64,000 nt of DNA from UBA6398 sp963644855 (GTDB lineage Bacteria > Bacteroidota > Bacteroidia > Bacteroidales > Bacteroidaceae). Position 1 is the first letter of the stretch, and each line of letters begins with the position of its first letter. The position numbers and the translations under genes were made by a program. The stretch covers positions 78,307-142,306 of the forward strand of contig CAVIQL010000002.1 of NCBI GenBank assembly GCA_963644855.1. The letters are read 5' to 3'. The notes beneath the pieces were generated by a model. It searched no databases. It saw only the letters and a list, made by a program, of their open reading frames with translations, and was not told the origin of the DNA. Positions 52,216 through 60,584 of this stretch are shown piece after piece.

Positions 52216-54975
52216 ATGAACCTTCAAACTTTAAAGCGCATCGGCATCGCAACAATAACAGTCGTTGCTCTCGCGGCAAACGGTCAAATTACACCGGAAA
52301 GCCTGAGAGTGGAACAACTAAGCGAAAACATTCTAATCAACACCCCAAGCGGCAACAACGACAACCCACGCTTTTCGTGGATAAACACACCCGCGCCCGG
52401 CGTGATGGGAGAAGCACAAAAAGCCTACCAAATATGCGTGGCAACATCTCAGGAAGCATTGCTACAAGGTAAAGCCGATGTGTGGAATAGTAAGAAGGTG
52501 AAATCATCAGACTCATATCTCGTAAACTACAAAGGCAGCAAACTCACCGAAGCAACCGACTACTTTTGGCGAGTAAGAGTATGGAACGCAAAAGGAAAAG
52601 CCTCGGCATGGAGCAAACCCCAGAAATTTACAACAGGACTCAACCCCGCAAGCTGGAAAGCCCAATGGATAGGCTCACCATGGCAAGGCGAAGAAGCACA
52701 ATTCAACCTAAAAACCGGACAATGCATCGGATACTTTCCACCAGTGCCTTACCTGCGCAAAGCATTCGATGTGAAAACCGGAATACGCTCAGCAAAAGTA
52801 TTCGTAACCGGACTCGGATACTTCGAATTCTTTCTCAACGGCAAAAAAGTGGGCAACGATCTACTCGTACCCAATTTCACAAACTACACAAGGCGTCCCG
52901 ACTTGATATATCGCCAAGGCATTTCGCTCGATGAGAAATCTTCGGGATTCAGAGTCTCATACTTGCAATACGATATCACAAAACTTTTGCGCACTGGCAA
53001 GAATGCTGTTGGCGCAATGATAGGAAGTGGATATTTCGACACACGTGTGGATCGCCTTGCTGCATTCGGTTCACCACGTTTCCTATGCCAAATAGAAATT
53101 ACCTATAACGACGGCAGCAAACAGGTAGTAGTGAGCGACCCAACCTGGAAAGCGCACGAAAGTGGCATAGTTGCTTGCGATATATACAACGGAGAAAGCT
53201 ACGATGCGCAAAAAGAAATCACCGATTGGTGCAATCCCGAATACGATGACGCATCTTGGAAAAACGCAGTGGCACGCAAAGCACCCGAAGGCAAACTTCT
53301 GGCGTTTGACAGCACACCCGACAGAATTACAGATACATTTAAACCAATTTCATACAAACACAACGACGACGGAAGCTACACAATAGACTTCGGAGAAATG
53401 ATTTCGGGACACGTAAGACTCAACGGAGTTTGCGGAGAAAAGGGCAAGGTTATAAGGATAAAGTATGAAAGCGAATATCCACAGGAAGTAAGCTACACTT
53501 TCAAGGACAACGCCCCGATAAACTACGCTCCGCAATTCACATGGTACGTTTTCCGCAAAGTAACAATCAGTGGCGTGATGCCCAAAGCCGACCAAATAGT
53601 GGCAGAAGCCGTCAATACCGATTTGAAAGAGAACGCCGTGTTCACAACATCAAACGAACTTTTCAACAAAATAAACCACATTTGGCGCAGAAGCGAGAAA
53701 GACAATATTCATAGCGGTGTAGAAAGCGACTGCCCGCATCGCGAACGAATTCCATACACAGGTGATGGACAAGCTGTCTGTTCTACTGTGATGCATAACT
53801 TTGATGGCGCAGCTTTCTTCCGTAGCTGGTTCCACACAATGCGAGATGCCCAAGACAAAGACACTGGTTATGTGCCCAATGCCGCACCTTGGTGTCCTGG
53901 AGCAGGCGGAGGAGTTGCATGGGGTGCCGCAATGACATTAATGCCTTGGGAATATTATATGAACTACGGCGACAAAAAAGTAATAGAAGAGAACTACAAC
54001 GCCGCAAAACGCCAAGTGGAATACATGATGACGTGGGTTAGAGAAGATGGAACCATGCATCAGCAACGCAAGAACGCTCTTAATAACAGCGATTGCTATT
54101 GGATGAATCTCGGCGACTGGGTTCCAGCATATCAATTCCCAGCTGACGAAAAAGTGCACACATATATTTTGTGGCGCTGCGCTGACAGAATGAGCCGTAT
54201 GGCTAAAGTTTTGGGCAACGAGGCCGATGAAAAGCATTACGCCGAACTTGCGCAAAAAACTGCCGCAGCCTACGACAAAGTATTCTTCATTAATGCGCAA
54301 GAAGGTTACGGCGATTTTGGATGTAATGCGTTTGCCGTGGAAATGGGGCTTGACAAAACTCGTCCGGAACTCAAGAATATTTTGAAAGATGAGATTGCGG
54401 TGCGCCATCAAGGGCACCTAAACGGTGGTTTCCTTGCTGTAGAAGTATTGTTTGAGAACCTTGCAAAAATAGGAGCAAACAATGTGGCTTTCACAGCCAT
54501 GAACAAAACGGATTATCCTTCTTTCGGAAAGATGATAAAGGACGGCGCAACAACAATGTGGGAACAGTTTGACGGGAAAAACTCCGAAAACCACCCGTTC
54601 TTGGGTTGTGGTCTCACGTGGTTCTATCGTAAACTCGCTGGTGTGAATTCTGATCCCGAAGCTCCGGCATACAAACATCTCATTGTACGTCCTGTTTTGG
54701 CCGACAGCCTTGAAAGCGTAACCTATTCGCGCATGTCGCCCTACGGAAAAGTATCATCAAACGTAAGCCATGCCGATGGAAAAGTAAGGATAATTGTTGA
54801 CGTTCCCGTAGGGTCAAGTTCTACGATTTATGTACCCGCACCTGGTTTCAACAATATTCTAATCAATGGGAAATCGGCGAAAGATGTGAAAACCGTGAAG
54901 GCTATCGAGAAAACTGCCGAAGGATTTACGGTTGAAACTCTGCAAGGTCGTTACGAAATCGTGGCTACAAAATAA
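52216..54975 (+). CDS. Secreted GH78 alpha-L-rhamnosidase
   Basis: A 919-residue exported enzyme (signal peptide about 1-23) with the complete GH78 layout: an FN3-like N-terminal domain (about 28-142), a rhamnosidase N-terminal beta domain (about 185-380), the alpha/alpha barrel and a C-terminal beta domain. The catalytic signature ESDCPHRERIPYTGD places the general acid candidate at E510, with D517 behind it; GATTMWEQFDG near residue 780 supplies the base. GH78 enzymes remove terminal alpha-L-rhamnose from plant pectins, flavonoids or bacterial polymers. It starts an operon with folP (4 bases between) and cdaA, an odd pairing of catabolic and housekeeping genes. Confidence 0.9.
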   Translation: MNLQTLKRIGIATITVVALAANGQITPESLRVEQLSENILINTPSGNNDNPRFSWINTPAPGVMGEAQKAYQICVATSQEALLQGKADVWNSKKVKSSDSYLVNYKGSKLTEATDYFWRVRVWNAKGKASAWSKPQKFTTGLNPASWKAQWIGSPWQGEEAQFNLKTGQCIGYFPPVPYLRKAFDVKTGIRSAKVFVTGLGYFEFFLNGKKVGNDLLVPNFTNYTRRPDLIYRQGISLDEKSSGFRVSYLQYDITKLLRTGKNAVGAMIGSGYFDTRVDRLAAFGSPRFLCQIEITYNDGSKQVVVSDPTWKAHESGIVACDIYNGESYDAQKEITDWCNPEYDDASWKNAVARKAPEGKLLAFDSTPDRITDTFKPISYKHNDDGSYTIDFGEMISGHVRLNGVCGEKGKVIRIKYESEYPQEVSYTFKDNAPINYAPQFTWYVFRKVTISGVMPKADQIVAEAVNTDLKENAVFTTSNELFNKINHIWRRSEKDNIHSGVESDCPHRERIPYTGDGQAVCSTVMHNFDGAAFFRSWFHTMRDAQDKDTGYVPNAAPWCPGAGGGVAWGAAMTLMPWEYYMNYGDKKVIEENYNAAKRQVEYMMTWVREDGTMHQQRKNALNNSDCYWMNLGDWVPAYQFPADEKVHTYILWRCADRMSRMAKVLGNEADEKHYAELAQKTAAAYDKVFFINAQEGYGDFGCNAFAVEMGLDKTRPELKNILKDEIAVRHQGHLNGGFLAVEVLFENLAKIGANNVAFTAMNKTDYPSFGKMIKDGATTMWEQFDGKNSENHPFLGCGLTWFYRKLAGVNSDPEAPAYKHLIVRPVLADSLESVTYSRMSPYGKVSSNVSHADGKVRIIVDVPVGSSSTIYVPAPGFNNILINGKSAKDVKTVKAIEKTAEGFTVETLQGRYEIVATK

Positions 54976-54979
54976 GGCG

Positions 54980-55852
54980 ATGAAGGGTCTTGTGCCATAC
55001 ACATTGAATATTGGCGGAAAACTGATGGACCTCAGCGAACCGCAGGTCATGGGAATTTTAAACGTTACGCCCGACTCGTTTTACGCAGCTTCGAGAACGT
55101 TTGACGAAGATGCCATTGCCTCACGCGCCCGACAGATTGTAGACGAAGGAGGTACGATTATCGACATCGGAGCTTACTCTACACGCCCCGGCTCTGCCGA
55201 TGTAGACGAACGCGAAGAGATGTCGCGTCTGCGGCGTGCGCTAACGGTTGTGGCAAAAGCAACTCCCGGCATTCCGATAAGCATTGACACTTTTCGCGCC
55301 AGCGTTTCAAAGATGTGCGTAGAGGAATATGGCGCAAATATTATCAATGATGTTTCGGGCGGCGAGGGAGACAAAGAAATGTTTTCCACAGTTGCTGCGC
55401 TTGGTGTACCTTATATATTAATGCATATAGGAGGCACGATTGGCAACATGCATTCCGACGCACCGCTAACCTCACATTCGGCAGACAATATGCCTTACAT
55501 GACCGAGGTAATGAACTTTCTTACGAAGCGCATCAACATCTTGCACAGCCTTGGTGCGAAAGATATCATTATAGATCCGGGCTATGGTTTCGGAAAATCG
55601 ATGGAGCAAAACTATGAACTGCTTGCGCGCCTCGAATATCTCAAAGTGTGGCAATTACCTCTGCTTGTAGGCGTTTCAAGAAAGTCGATGATATATAAAT
55701 TGCTCGACACCGATGCCGCAAACGCCCTCAACGGCACCACGATATGCAACACCATCGCGCTTATGAAAGGAGCTTCTATTCTGAGGGTGCACGATGTGAA
55801 AGCCGCATGCGAGGCCGTGAAGATTGTGAAGCAAACTTTGGCGCAAATATAA
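54980..55852 (+). CDS. folP: Dihydropteroate synthase
   Basis: A 290-residue DHPS, a TIM-barrel enzyme joining 6-hydroxymethyl-dihydropterin diphosphate and p-aminobenzoate in folate synthesis. Seen are the signature MGILNVTPDSF near residue 25, DIGAYSTRPGS near 62, ISIDTFRASV near 97, IINDVSGG near 120, the LMHIGGTIGNM loop, DPGYGFGKS and VGVSRKSMI. The start at 54980 is 4 bases after the GH78 stop; a longer frame overlapping GH78 is rejected. folP followed directly by cdaA is a usual Bacteroidota arrangement. Confidence 0.95.
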   Translation: MKGLVPYTLNIGGKLMDLSEPQVMGILNVTPDSFYAASRTFDEDAIASRARQIVDEGGTIIDIGAYSTRPGSADVDEREEMSRLRRALTVVAKATPGIPISIDTFRASVSKMCVEEYGANIINDVSGGEGDKEMFSTVAALGVPYILMHIGGTIGNMHSDAPLTSHSADNMPYMTEVMNFLTKRINILHSLGAKDIIIDPGYGFGKSMEQNYELLARLEYLKVWQLPLLVGVSRKSMIYKLLDTDAANALNGTTICNTIALMKGASILRVHDVKAACEAVKIVKQTLAQI

Positions 55853-55864
55853 ACTCTACGAAAA

Positions 55865-56635
55865 ATGCTATCGTTCTCGATAAAAGACATAATAGACATA
55901 TTGCTGGTGGCGATGCTTCTCTACTACATCTACCGCCTAATGAAAGAGTCGCGCTCGGGCAATGTGTTCATGGGAATACTCATATTCGTAATCGTATGGA
56001 TTTTTGTTTCCAAGATATTTAATATGAGTCTGCTCGGCTCTATTATGGACAAAATGGTAAACATAGGTGCCATTGCTTTGATCATAATTTTTCAAGAGGA
56101 TATACGCAAATTTTTCTCCTCGCTCGGCACACACCATTCCATAGGCAGGATATTGAAGTTCTTCTCACGCCAAAATCTCAACGACACCCCAGTGAGCGAA
56201 GACACTATAATCCCCGTGGTGCGCGCGTGTATGTCTATGAGTTCACAAAAAGTGGGTGCGCTAATTGTTTTTGAGCGTTACATCGGACTGAAAGACATTG
56301 AAAAAACGGGAGAAATAATCAACGCAGAAATCAAACAGCGACTCATCGAAAACATATTCTTCAAAAACAGTCCGCTCCACGATGGCGCAATGGTGATATC
56401 CCACAAAAAAATAGTTGCGGCAGGTTGCATTCTACCCGTGTCCCACGACGAAGACATTCCGCGCAATCTTGGGTTGCGCCACCGCGCTGCAATGGGAATC
56501 ACTCAAAACAGCGATGCTCTGGCAGTAACTGTGTCGGAAGAAACTGGGCATATATCTGTGGCATACAACGGCAAATTCCATCTCAATCTCACTGGCGAAG
56601 AGTTGGAACGCATTCTCACCGACATGGTGGTATGA
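55865..56635 (+). CDS. cdaA: Diadenylate cyclase CdaA
   Basis: A 256-residue membrane-anchored diadenylate cyclase that makes c-di-AMP from two ATP. Three N-terminal hydrophobic segments (about 8-26, 33-50, 65-77) are followed by a DAC domain with the catalytic DGA motif at 173-175 and RHR at 205-207. c-di-AMP controls potassium, osmotic balance and envelope homeostasis. It lies 12 bases after folP and ends the operon. The first array unit downstream starts 14 bases after its stop. Confidence 0.94.
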   Translation: MLSFSIKDIIDILLVAMLLYYIYRLMKESRSGNVFMGILIFVIVWIFVSKIFNMSLLGSIMDKMVNIGAIALIIIFQEDIRKFFSSLGTHHSIGRILKFFSRQNLNDTPVSEDTIIPVVRACMSMSSQKVGALIVFERYIGLKDIEKTGEIINAEIKQRLIENIFFKNSPLHDGAMVISHKKIVAAGCILPVSHDEDIPRNLGLRHRAAMGITQNSDALAVTVSEETGHISVAYNGKFHLNLTGEELERILTDMVV

Positions 56636-56648
56636 CATAGAAAAACTA

Positions 56649-56732
56649 ATGTCAGACCTTTTTTAAATAATATCGGACCTTTTTTAAAAAAGGTCCGATA
56701 TTATTTTTCTGATATACGATATCGTAAAATTA
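56649..56732. repeat. 21-base periodic array R14 (4 units)
   Basis: Four units: ATGTCAGACCTT, ATATCGGACCTT, AGGTCCGATATT and ATATACGATATC, with TTTAAA and TTTTTC spacers. The stretch 56665-56706 is a perfect 42-base palindrome centred on TTTAAA, the longest in the window. It starts 14 bases after the cdaA stop and may also act as its terminator. 56733-57008 has no gene; the rubrerythrin promoter must lie there but no clear TAnnTTTG was found. Confidence 0.87.
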
Positions 56733-57008
56733 CTATTTGAACAGCTTTTCTTCGAACGGCATTTTTTGCAAAACATATTCCCTTTAAAGGTTGTCTATTT
56801 CTCTATTCATTTCCACACAAACCCTACTCAAAAATCCTTTTTCAAGCCTTTTTCGTGTCATTCGCGAGAAGATTATTGCAAAAACCTCAAAATTTCTTCT
56901 CGAAACACTTGGTCATTAAAAACTTTGTCGTATCTTCGCATCTTCACCCGACGCGAGCGGGGCGGAGAAAAACATAACATAATACATAACAATTAAACAT
57001 CAAACGTC

Positions 57009-57560
57009 ATGAAAAAGAAATTTATTTGCACAGTATGTGGTTACGTTTACGAGGGAACCGAAGCACCCAAAGAATGCCCGATTTGCCACGCACCCGCTTC
57101 GAAATTCAACGAGGTAGAAGAAGGTGAACTCAAATTCGAAACAGAGCATACTCTTGGCGCAGCAAAAGGTTGCGACGAGGAGATGATTAAAGACCTCAAC
57201 GCACATTGGCAGGGCGAATGCGGAGAAGTGGGAATGTATCTCGCAATGAGCCGTCAAGCCGACCGCGAAGGATATCCCGAAATTGCAGAGGCTTTCAAAC
57301 GCTACGCCTGGGAGGAAGCTGAACATGCTGCAAAATTTGCCGAACTGCTTGGCGATGTGGTTTGGGACACCAAGACAAATCTCGAAAAACGCACAGCAGC
57401 CGAATCGGGTGCCTGCTCCGACAAATTCCGCATCGCAAAACGTGCAAAAGAGCTTAACCTCGACGCAATTCACGACACAGTTCACGAAATGGCAAAGGAC
57501 GAAGCACGCCACGGACGCGGATTCAAAGGTTTGCTCGACCGCTATTTCGGAGAGAAATAA
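57009..57560 (+). CDS. Rubrerythrin with N-terminal rubredoxin domain
   Basis: A 183-residue iron protein. An N-terminal rubredoxin domain with CTVC at 7-10 and CPIC at 23-26 precedes a four-helix ferritin-like domain bearing ExxH motifs (EEAEHAA near 102, DEARHG near 167). This is the reversed order relative to classic rubrerythrin. Such proteins reduce hydrogen peroxide, or oxygen, in the cytoplasm of anaerobes using electrons passed through rubredoxin. It is monocistronic with a good terminator. Confidence 0.92.
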   Translation: MKKKFICTVCGYVYEGTEAPKECPICHAPASKFNEVEEGELKFETEHTLGAAKGCDEEMIKDLNAHWQGECGEVGMYLAMSRQADREGYPEIAEAFKRYAWEEAEHAAKFAELLGDVVWDTKTNLEKRTAAESGACSDKFRIAKRAKELNLDAIHDTVHEMAKDEARHGRGFKGLLDRYFGEK

Positions 57561-57587
57561 GACTTCAGTCTACCGACTTACTATAAC

Positions 57588-57623
57588 AAACAAGGCGCAC
57601 CGCAACAGCGATGCGCCTTGTTT
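57588..57623. terminator. Terminator between rubrerythrin and lipoprotein genes
   Basis: A perfect 12-base stem AAACAAGGCGCA / TGCGCCTTGTTT with a 12-base loop, between two convergent genes. Confidence 0.85.
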
Positions 57624-57667
57624 GTATTCACGCCAATTTATCTGCCTATCCATTTACCGCTACGGCA

Positions 57668-58321
57668 TCAATACGCAAGTATATGCCACGTCATGCCTTT
57701 TCCACGCTCATTGGTAAGCAATGCCACGCTATCTTTCCCGCTGCGAAGCATTGATGAAACCTGCGATAGCGGGCAACACACAACGGAGGTACGATTGTAA
57801 TATCCCTTATACTCACGTGCGTTGTGATACAAAGCCATATTGGCAGTGCGGGAACTGTCGGCATTGAAACACCAACCCAGCCAAGCAAAACCATAATAGT
57901 GGGCCCCACCAAAATCGTCAACTTTTATCTGCATGTTCAAGCACCCTCCCCCAATCCATACCGACTGAGTGTAGACAGTATCGGCAGGAATCGAAGAATA
58001 ACGCATTATCCACGAAGTAACAGGGGCTCCCATCGACGAAATAACAGCCGTGGTATAAGGCACAGACTTTCTTGTGGTGTAGACAACCATGTAGCGCGCC
58101 ACGGTATCGCATTTGAAATCGCCGAGAGGCTTCGACAACATGAGCGTATCGCCATTGTCGAGAGCCATAAGCGAGCAATTTCCAGCGCTGTCGCTTATCA
58201 AGTTCACGAGTTCCATTCGTTGCGACGACAAATTGCTTGGGCTTTCGTTTTCGCAGCATACAAGCAACGCCACAACCAATAGCGGAACAACGGGAAGCAA
58301 TATGGTTCGCAAACAGCGCAT
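57668..58321 (-). CDS. Hypothetical lipoprotein
   Basis: A 217-residue protein that I cannot assign. The start at 58321 (MRCLRTILL) gives a long hydrophobic signal ending in LLVCC, a probable lipobox. The mature part is rich in Tyr, Trp, Ser and Cys with alternating hydrophobic residues, suggesting a small beta-sandwich (YMVVYTTRKSV, HYYGFAWLGWCFNAD). It resembles small surface lipoproteins of the NigD-like kind, but no firm match can be claimed. It is the last gene of the PASTA-rluD-ddl-acyltransferase series, 13 bases after the acyltransferase stop. Confidence 0.6.
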   Translation of the reverse strand: MRCLRTILLPVVPLLVVALLVCCENESPSNLSSQRMELVNLISDSAGNCSLMALDNGDTLMLSKPLGDFKCDTVARYMVVYTTRKSVPYTTAVISSMGAPVTSWIMRYSSIPADTVYTQSVWIGGGCLNMQIKVDDFGGAHYYGFAWLGWCFNADSSRTANMALYHNAREYKGYYNRTSVVCCPLSQVSSMLRSGKDSVALLTNERGKGMTWHILAY

Positions 58322-58334
58322 TTTGCGAAAATCC

Positions 58335-59492
58335 TTATTTGTTAGCAATCACACTGCAATGGTTCAGCGCAGGATTTGCATACATTGTGAGCAAACGCTC
58401 GCGCAGAAAATCATCGTCCTTGTTGGGAACGTCTATTTTTTCGAGGCGCGACGCAAGATAAGTTTCAAACTTCTGCTTGTCGGCATCGGTATAGTTTTCG
58501 GCAAAATCGGCAGTGCCGCGAAGCATATCGGCAGCTACATAATTTCCAGGGTAAAGCCGATAGTTGAGATATATTTGTTTGTCGATATACCGCGCTATGG
58601 TTTCAAAAAGCACGCCCTTCTTCATTCCACGGTCAAGTTTCGAAAGCCATTCGTCAATACACATTGCCGGAGCATAGTGCACCCGCCCTTTGTATCCGAA
58701 TATTCCGGTGCGCATGTTCAGCAAATCGTTTTCGCGAGTCTTGACATAGTCGGGATTATCACGCTTCAGTTGAAACTCCGCCGCCTTTAGATAATCGCAA
58801 GGGTCGTATTCGTATGAAATACACAAAGGCACGATGTGAAGTTGTAGCAATCTGTCTATCGCATCTCCCTCGCCGCCCATCGCCATCATCTTTAAAATAG
58901 AATCTTGTGTGCGGTCGTTCGAATCTTTTGCGCGTCCCTCGCGCTGCGCAATCCATATATTTTCGTTCTTGCAGCCTATGGCAAAATGCATGTAGCGACT
59001 CATTCGCGCCGAACTTGCAAGCATCTCGCGCATCTGCGCCGAACGCTGCACGATAAACGATTTGTTTACCCTCACAAGCCGCCTTATCCACGGATAAATA
59101 AGCAAATTATCCCCGATAGCTATCTCTACCGTACAAGGGAAACGGTTTTCAATAAGTTTTTTGGAGAGAAAAGAAGGATCTGCCACGATATCGCGATGAT
59201 TAGATACGAAAGTGTAGCGACAATCCGGACTAATATTACTACAATCCATATCAACGCCATCAGTACATTTGTCTTCAATACGCCCAACAAGGTCGTAAAC
59301 AAGTTTTTCCTGCACCTCCTGGTTAGTCTTACAAGAGCGTAAAACTTCACCAAACCTTGTCATATCCATTCCGGGGTAAAGTTGCGCCACCACGGACGTA
59401 AATTGCGGGTCGGCAAGCAAAGCATCAAACACCGCAGGCAGTTCCTCGGGAGAATAAGGTCTTATCTCGTCAAATTCTTTTGGGATTTCCAT
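58335..59492 (-). CDS. 1-acyl-glycerol-3-phosphate acyltransferase-like protein
   Basis: A 385-residue protein with a PlsC-type acyltransferase core. The catalytic HX4-5D motif is SNHRDIVADP near residue 98, followed by NKSFIVQR and IWIAQREGRAKDSND near 180, typical of glycerolipid acyltransferases. An N-terminal 60-residue helical extension and a C-terminal helical region make it longer than PlsC (about 240), and it lacks an obvious membrane segment. A role in membrane lipid acylation is likely; the exact acceptor is unknown. It follows ddl by 9 bases. Confidence 0.8.
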   Translation of the reverse strand: MEIPKEFDEIRPYSPEELPAVFDALLADPQFTSVVAQLYPGMDMTRFGEVLRSCKTNQEVQEKLVYDLVGRIEDKCTDGVDMDCSNISPDCRYTFVSNHRDIVADPSFLSKKLIENRFPCTVEIAIGDNLLIYPWIRRLVRVNKSFIVQRSAQMREMLASSARMSRYMHFAIGCKNENIWIAQREGRAKDSNDRTQDSILKMMAMGGEGDAIDRLLQLHIVPLCISYEYDPCDYLKAAEFQLKRDNPDYVKTRENDLLNMRTGIFGYKGRVHYAPAMCIDEWLSKLDRGMKKGVLFETIARYIDKQIYLNYRLYPGNYVAADMLRGTADFAENYTDADKQKFETYLASRLEKIDVPNKDDDFLRERLLTMYANPALNHCSVIANK

Positions 59493-59501
59493 CACGCAAA
59501 A

Positions 59502-60497
59502 TCAATTTTCAAAAGCATCTTCTATAATTTCGGCAAGCACACAACCAATATCCTTTCCGGCTGCCTTGACCTGCTGCGGAATGAAACTCGTAGCCGTCAT
59601 ACCGGGAGTGGTATTGATTTCAAGCATATTGATTTTCTCGCAGCCCTTATCGCCCGTAAGAATATAATCAATGCGAATAATTCCGCGGCAACCAAGTATT
59701 TCGTAGATATTGAGCGTTTCGTTCTTTACGCGCTCCGTTGTTTCCGTAGAAAGACGGGCGGGAGTAATTTCGCGAACCTGTCCGTTGTATTTTGCATTGT
59801 AGTCGAAAAATTCATTCTCGGTTACAACTTCGGTAATAGGGAACACACAACTCGTCTTACTCGTTTTGTAGCAGCCACAAGTAATTTCCGTACCTTTCAT
59901 ATAGGCCTCCACCATAACTTCGGGGCTTTCTGCCATAGCTTTCTGAATTGCAGGCTCAAGTTCATCAGCTTCTTTTACTTTGGTAACGCCAAAACTACTG
60001 CCGCCAGCGTTTGGTTTCACAAAACAAGGCAAGCCCAATCTCTCAATAATCTGCTCGTTTGTAATGCGACGCTTTTGGTTTTGACGCAGAAGCACGCTAT
60101 CTGAAACATTAACGCCCATGGAACGAAGGAATTGGTTGAGCGCGTATTTATTAAACGTCATCGCCTCAACAAGAACATCACTCGTGGAATAAGGCATCTC
60201 TATTAAATCAAAATACCCCTCAATAATTCCGTTTTCTCCAGGAGTTCCGTGAATCGTTATGTATGCAAAATCCGGACGAACACGCTTATTGTTCTCTACA
60301 AACGAGAAATCGTTGCGATCTACTTTGGAAGAAGTGCCATCGTTAAGGTGAGCGTTCCATTCTTTCCCACGGATTTCTATAATATATGTATCATAGGGTT
60401 GATTTTCAAGGAATGATTTAATTCCCTGTGCGCTACGCATCGAAACATCATGCTCGGAAGAATCTCCTCCTGCCACAATTGCTATTACACGTTTCAT
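59502..60497 (-). CDS. ddl: D-alanine--D-alanine ligase
   Basis: A 331-residue ATP-grasp ligase that makes the D-Ala-D-Ala end of peptidoglycan precursors. Motifs seen: VAGGDSSEHDVSM at the N-terminus, HGTPGENGIIEGYF near residue 83, KPNAGGSSFGVTKV near 163, GTEITCGCY near 203 and MLEINTTPGMTATS near 291. It is part of the common Bacteroidota cluster PASTA-rluD-ddl on the minus strand, 87 bases after rluD. Confidence 0.95.
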   Translation of the reverse strand: MKRVIAIVAGGDSSEHDVSMRSAQGIKSFLENQPYDTYIIEIRGKEWNAHLNDGTSSKVDRNDFSFVENNKRVRPDFAYITIHGTPGENGIIEGYFDLIEMPYSTSDVLVEAMTFNKYALNQFLRSMGVNVSDSVLLRQNQKRRITNEQIIERLGLPCFVKPNAGGSSFGVTKVKEADELEPAIQKAMAESPEVMVEAYMKGTEITCGCYKTSKTSCVFPITEVVTENEFFDYNAKYNGQVREITPARLSTETTERVKNETLNIYEILGCRGIIRIDYILTGDKGCEKINMLEINTTPGMTATSFIPQQVKAAGKDIGCVLAEIIEDAFEN

Positions 60498-60584
60498 ATA
60501 TCGTTGATTTTTCTGCGTTACAGACTTTCTTTGTCTGCAAACATTGTTTTTATATCAAGTTATTTTTGAATGTTGTGCCGAACA

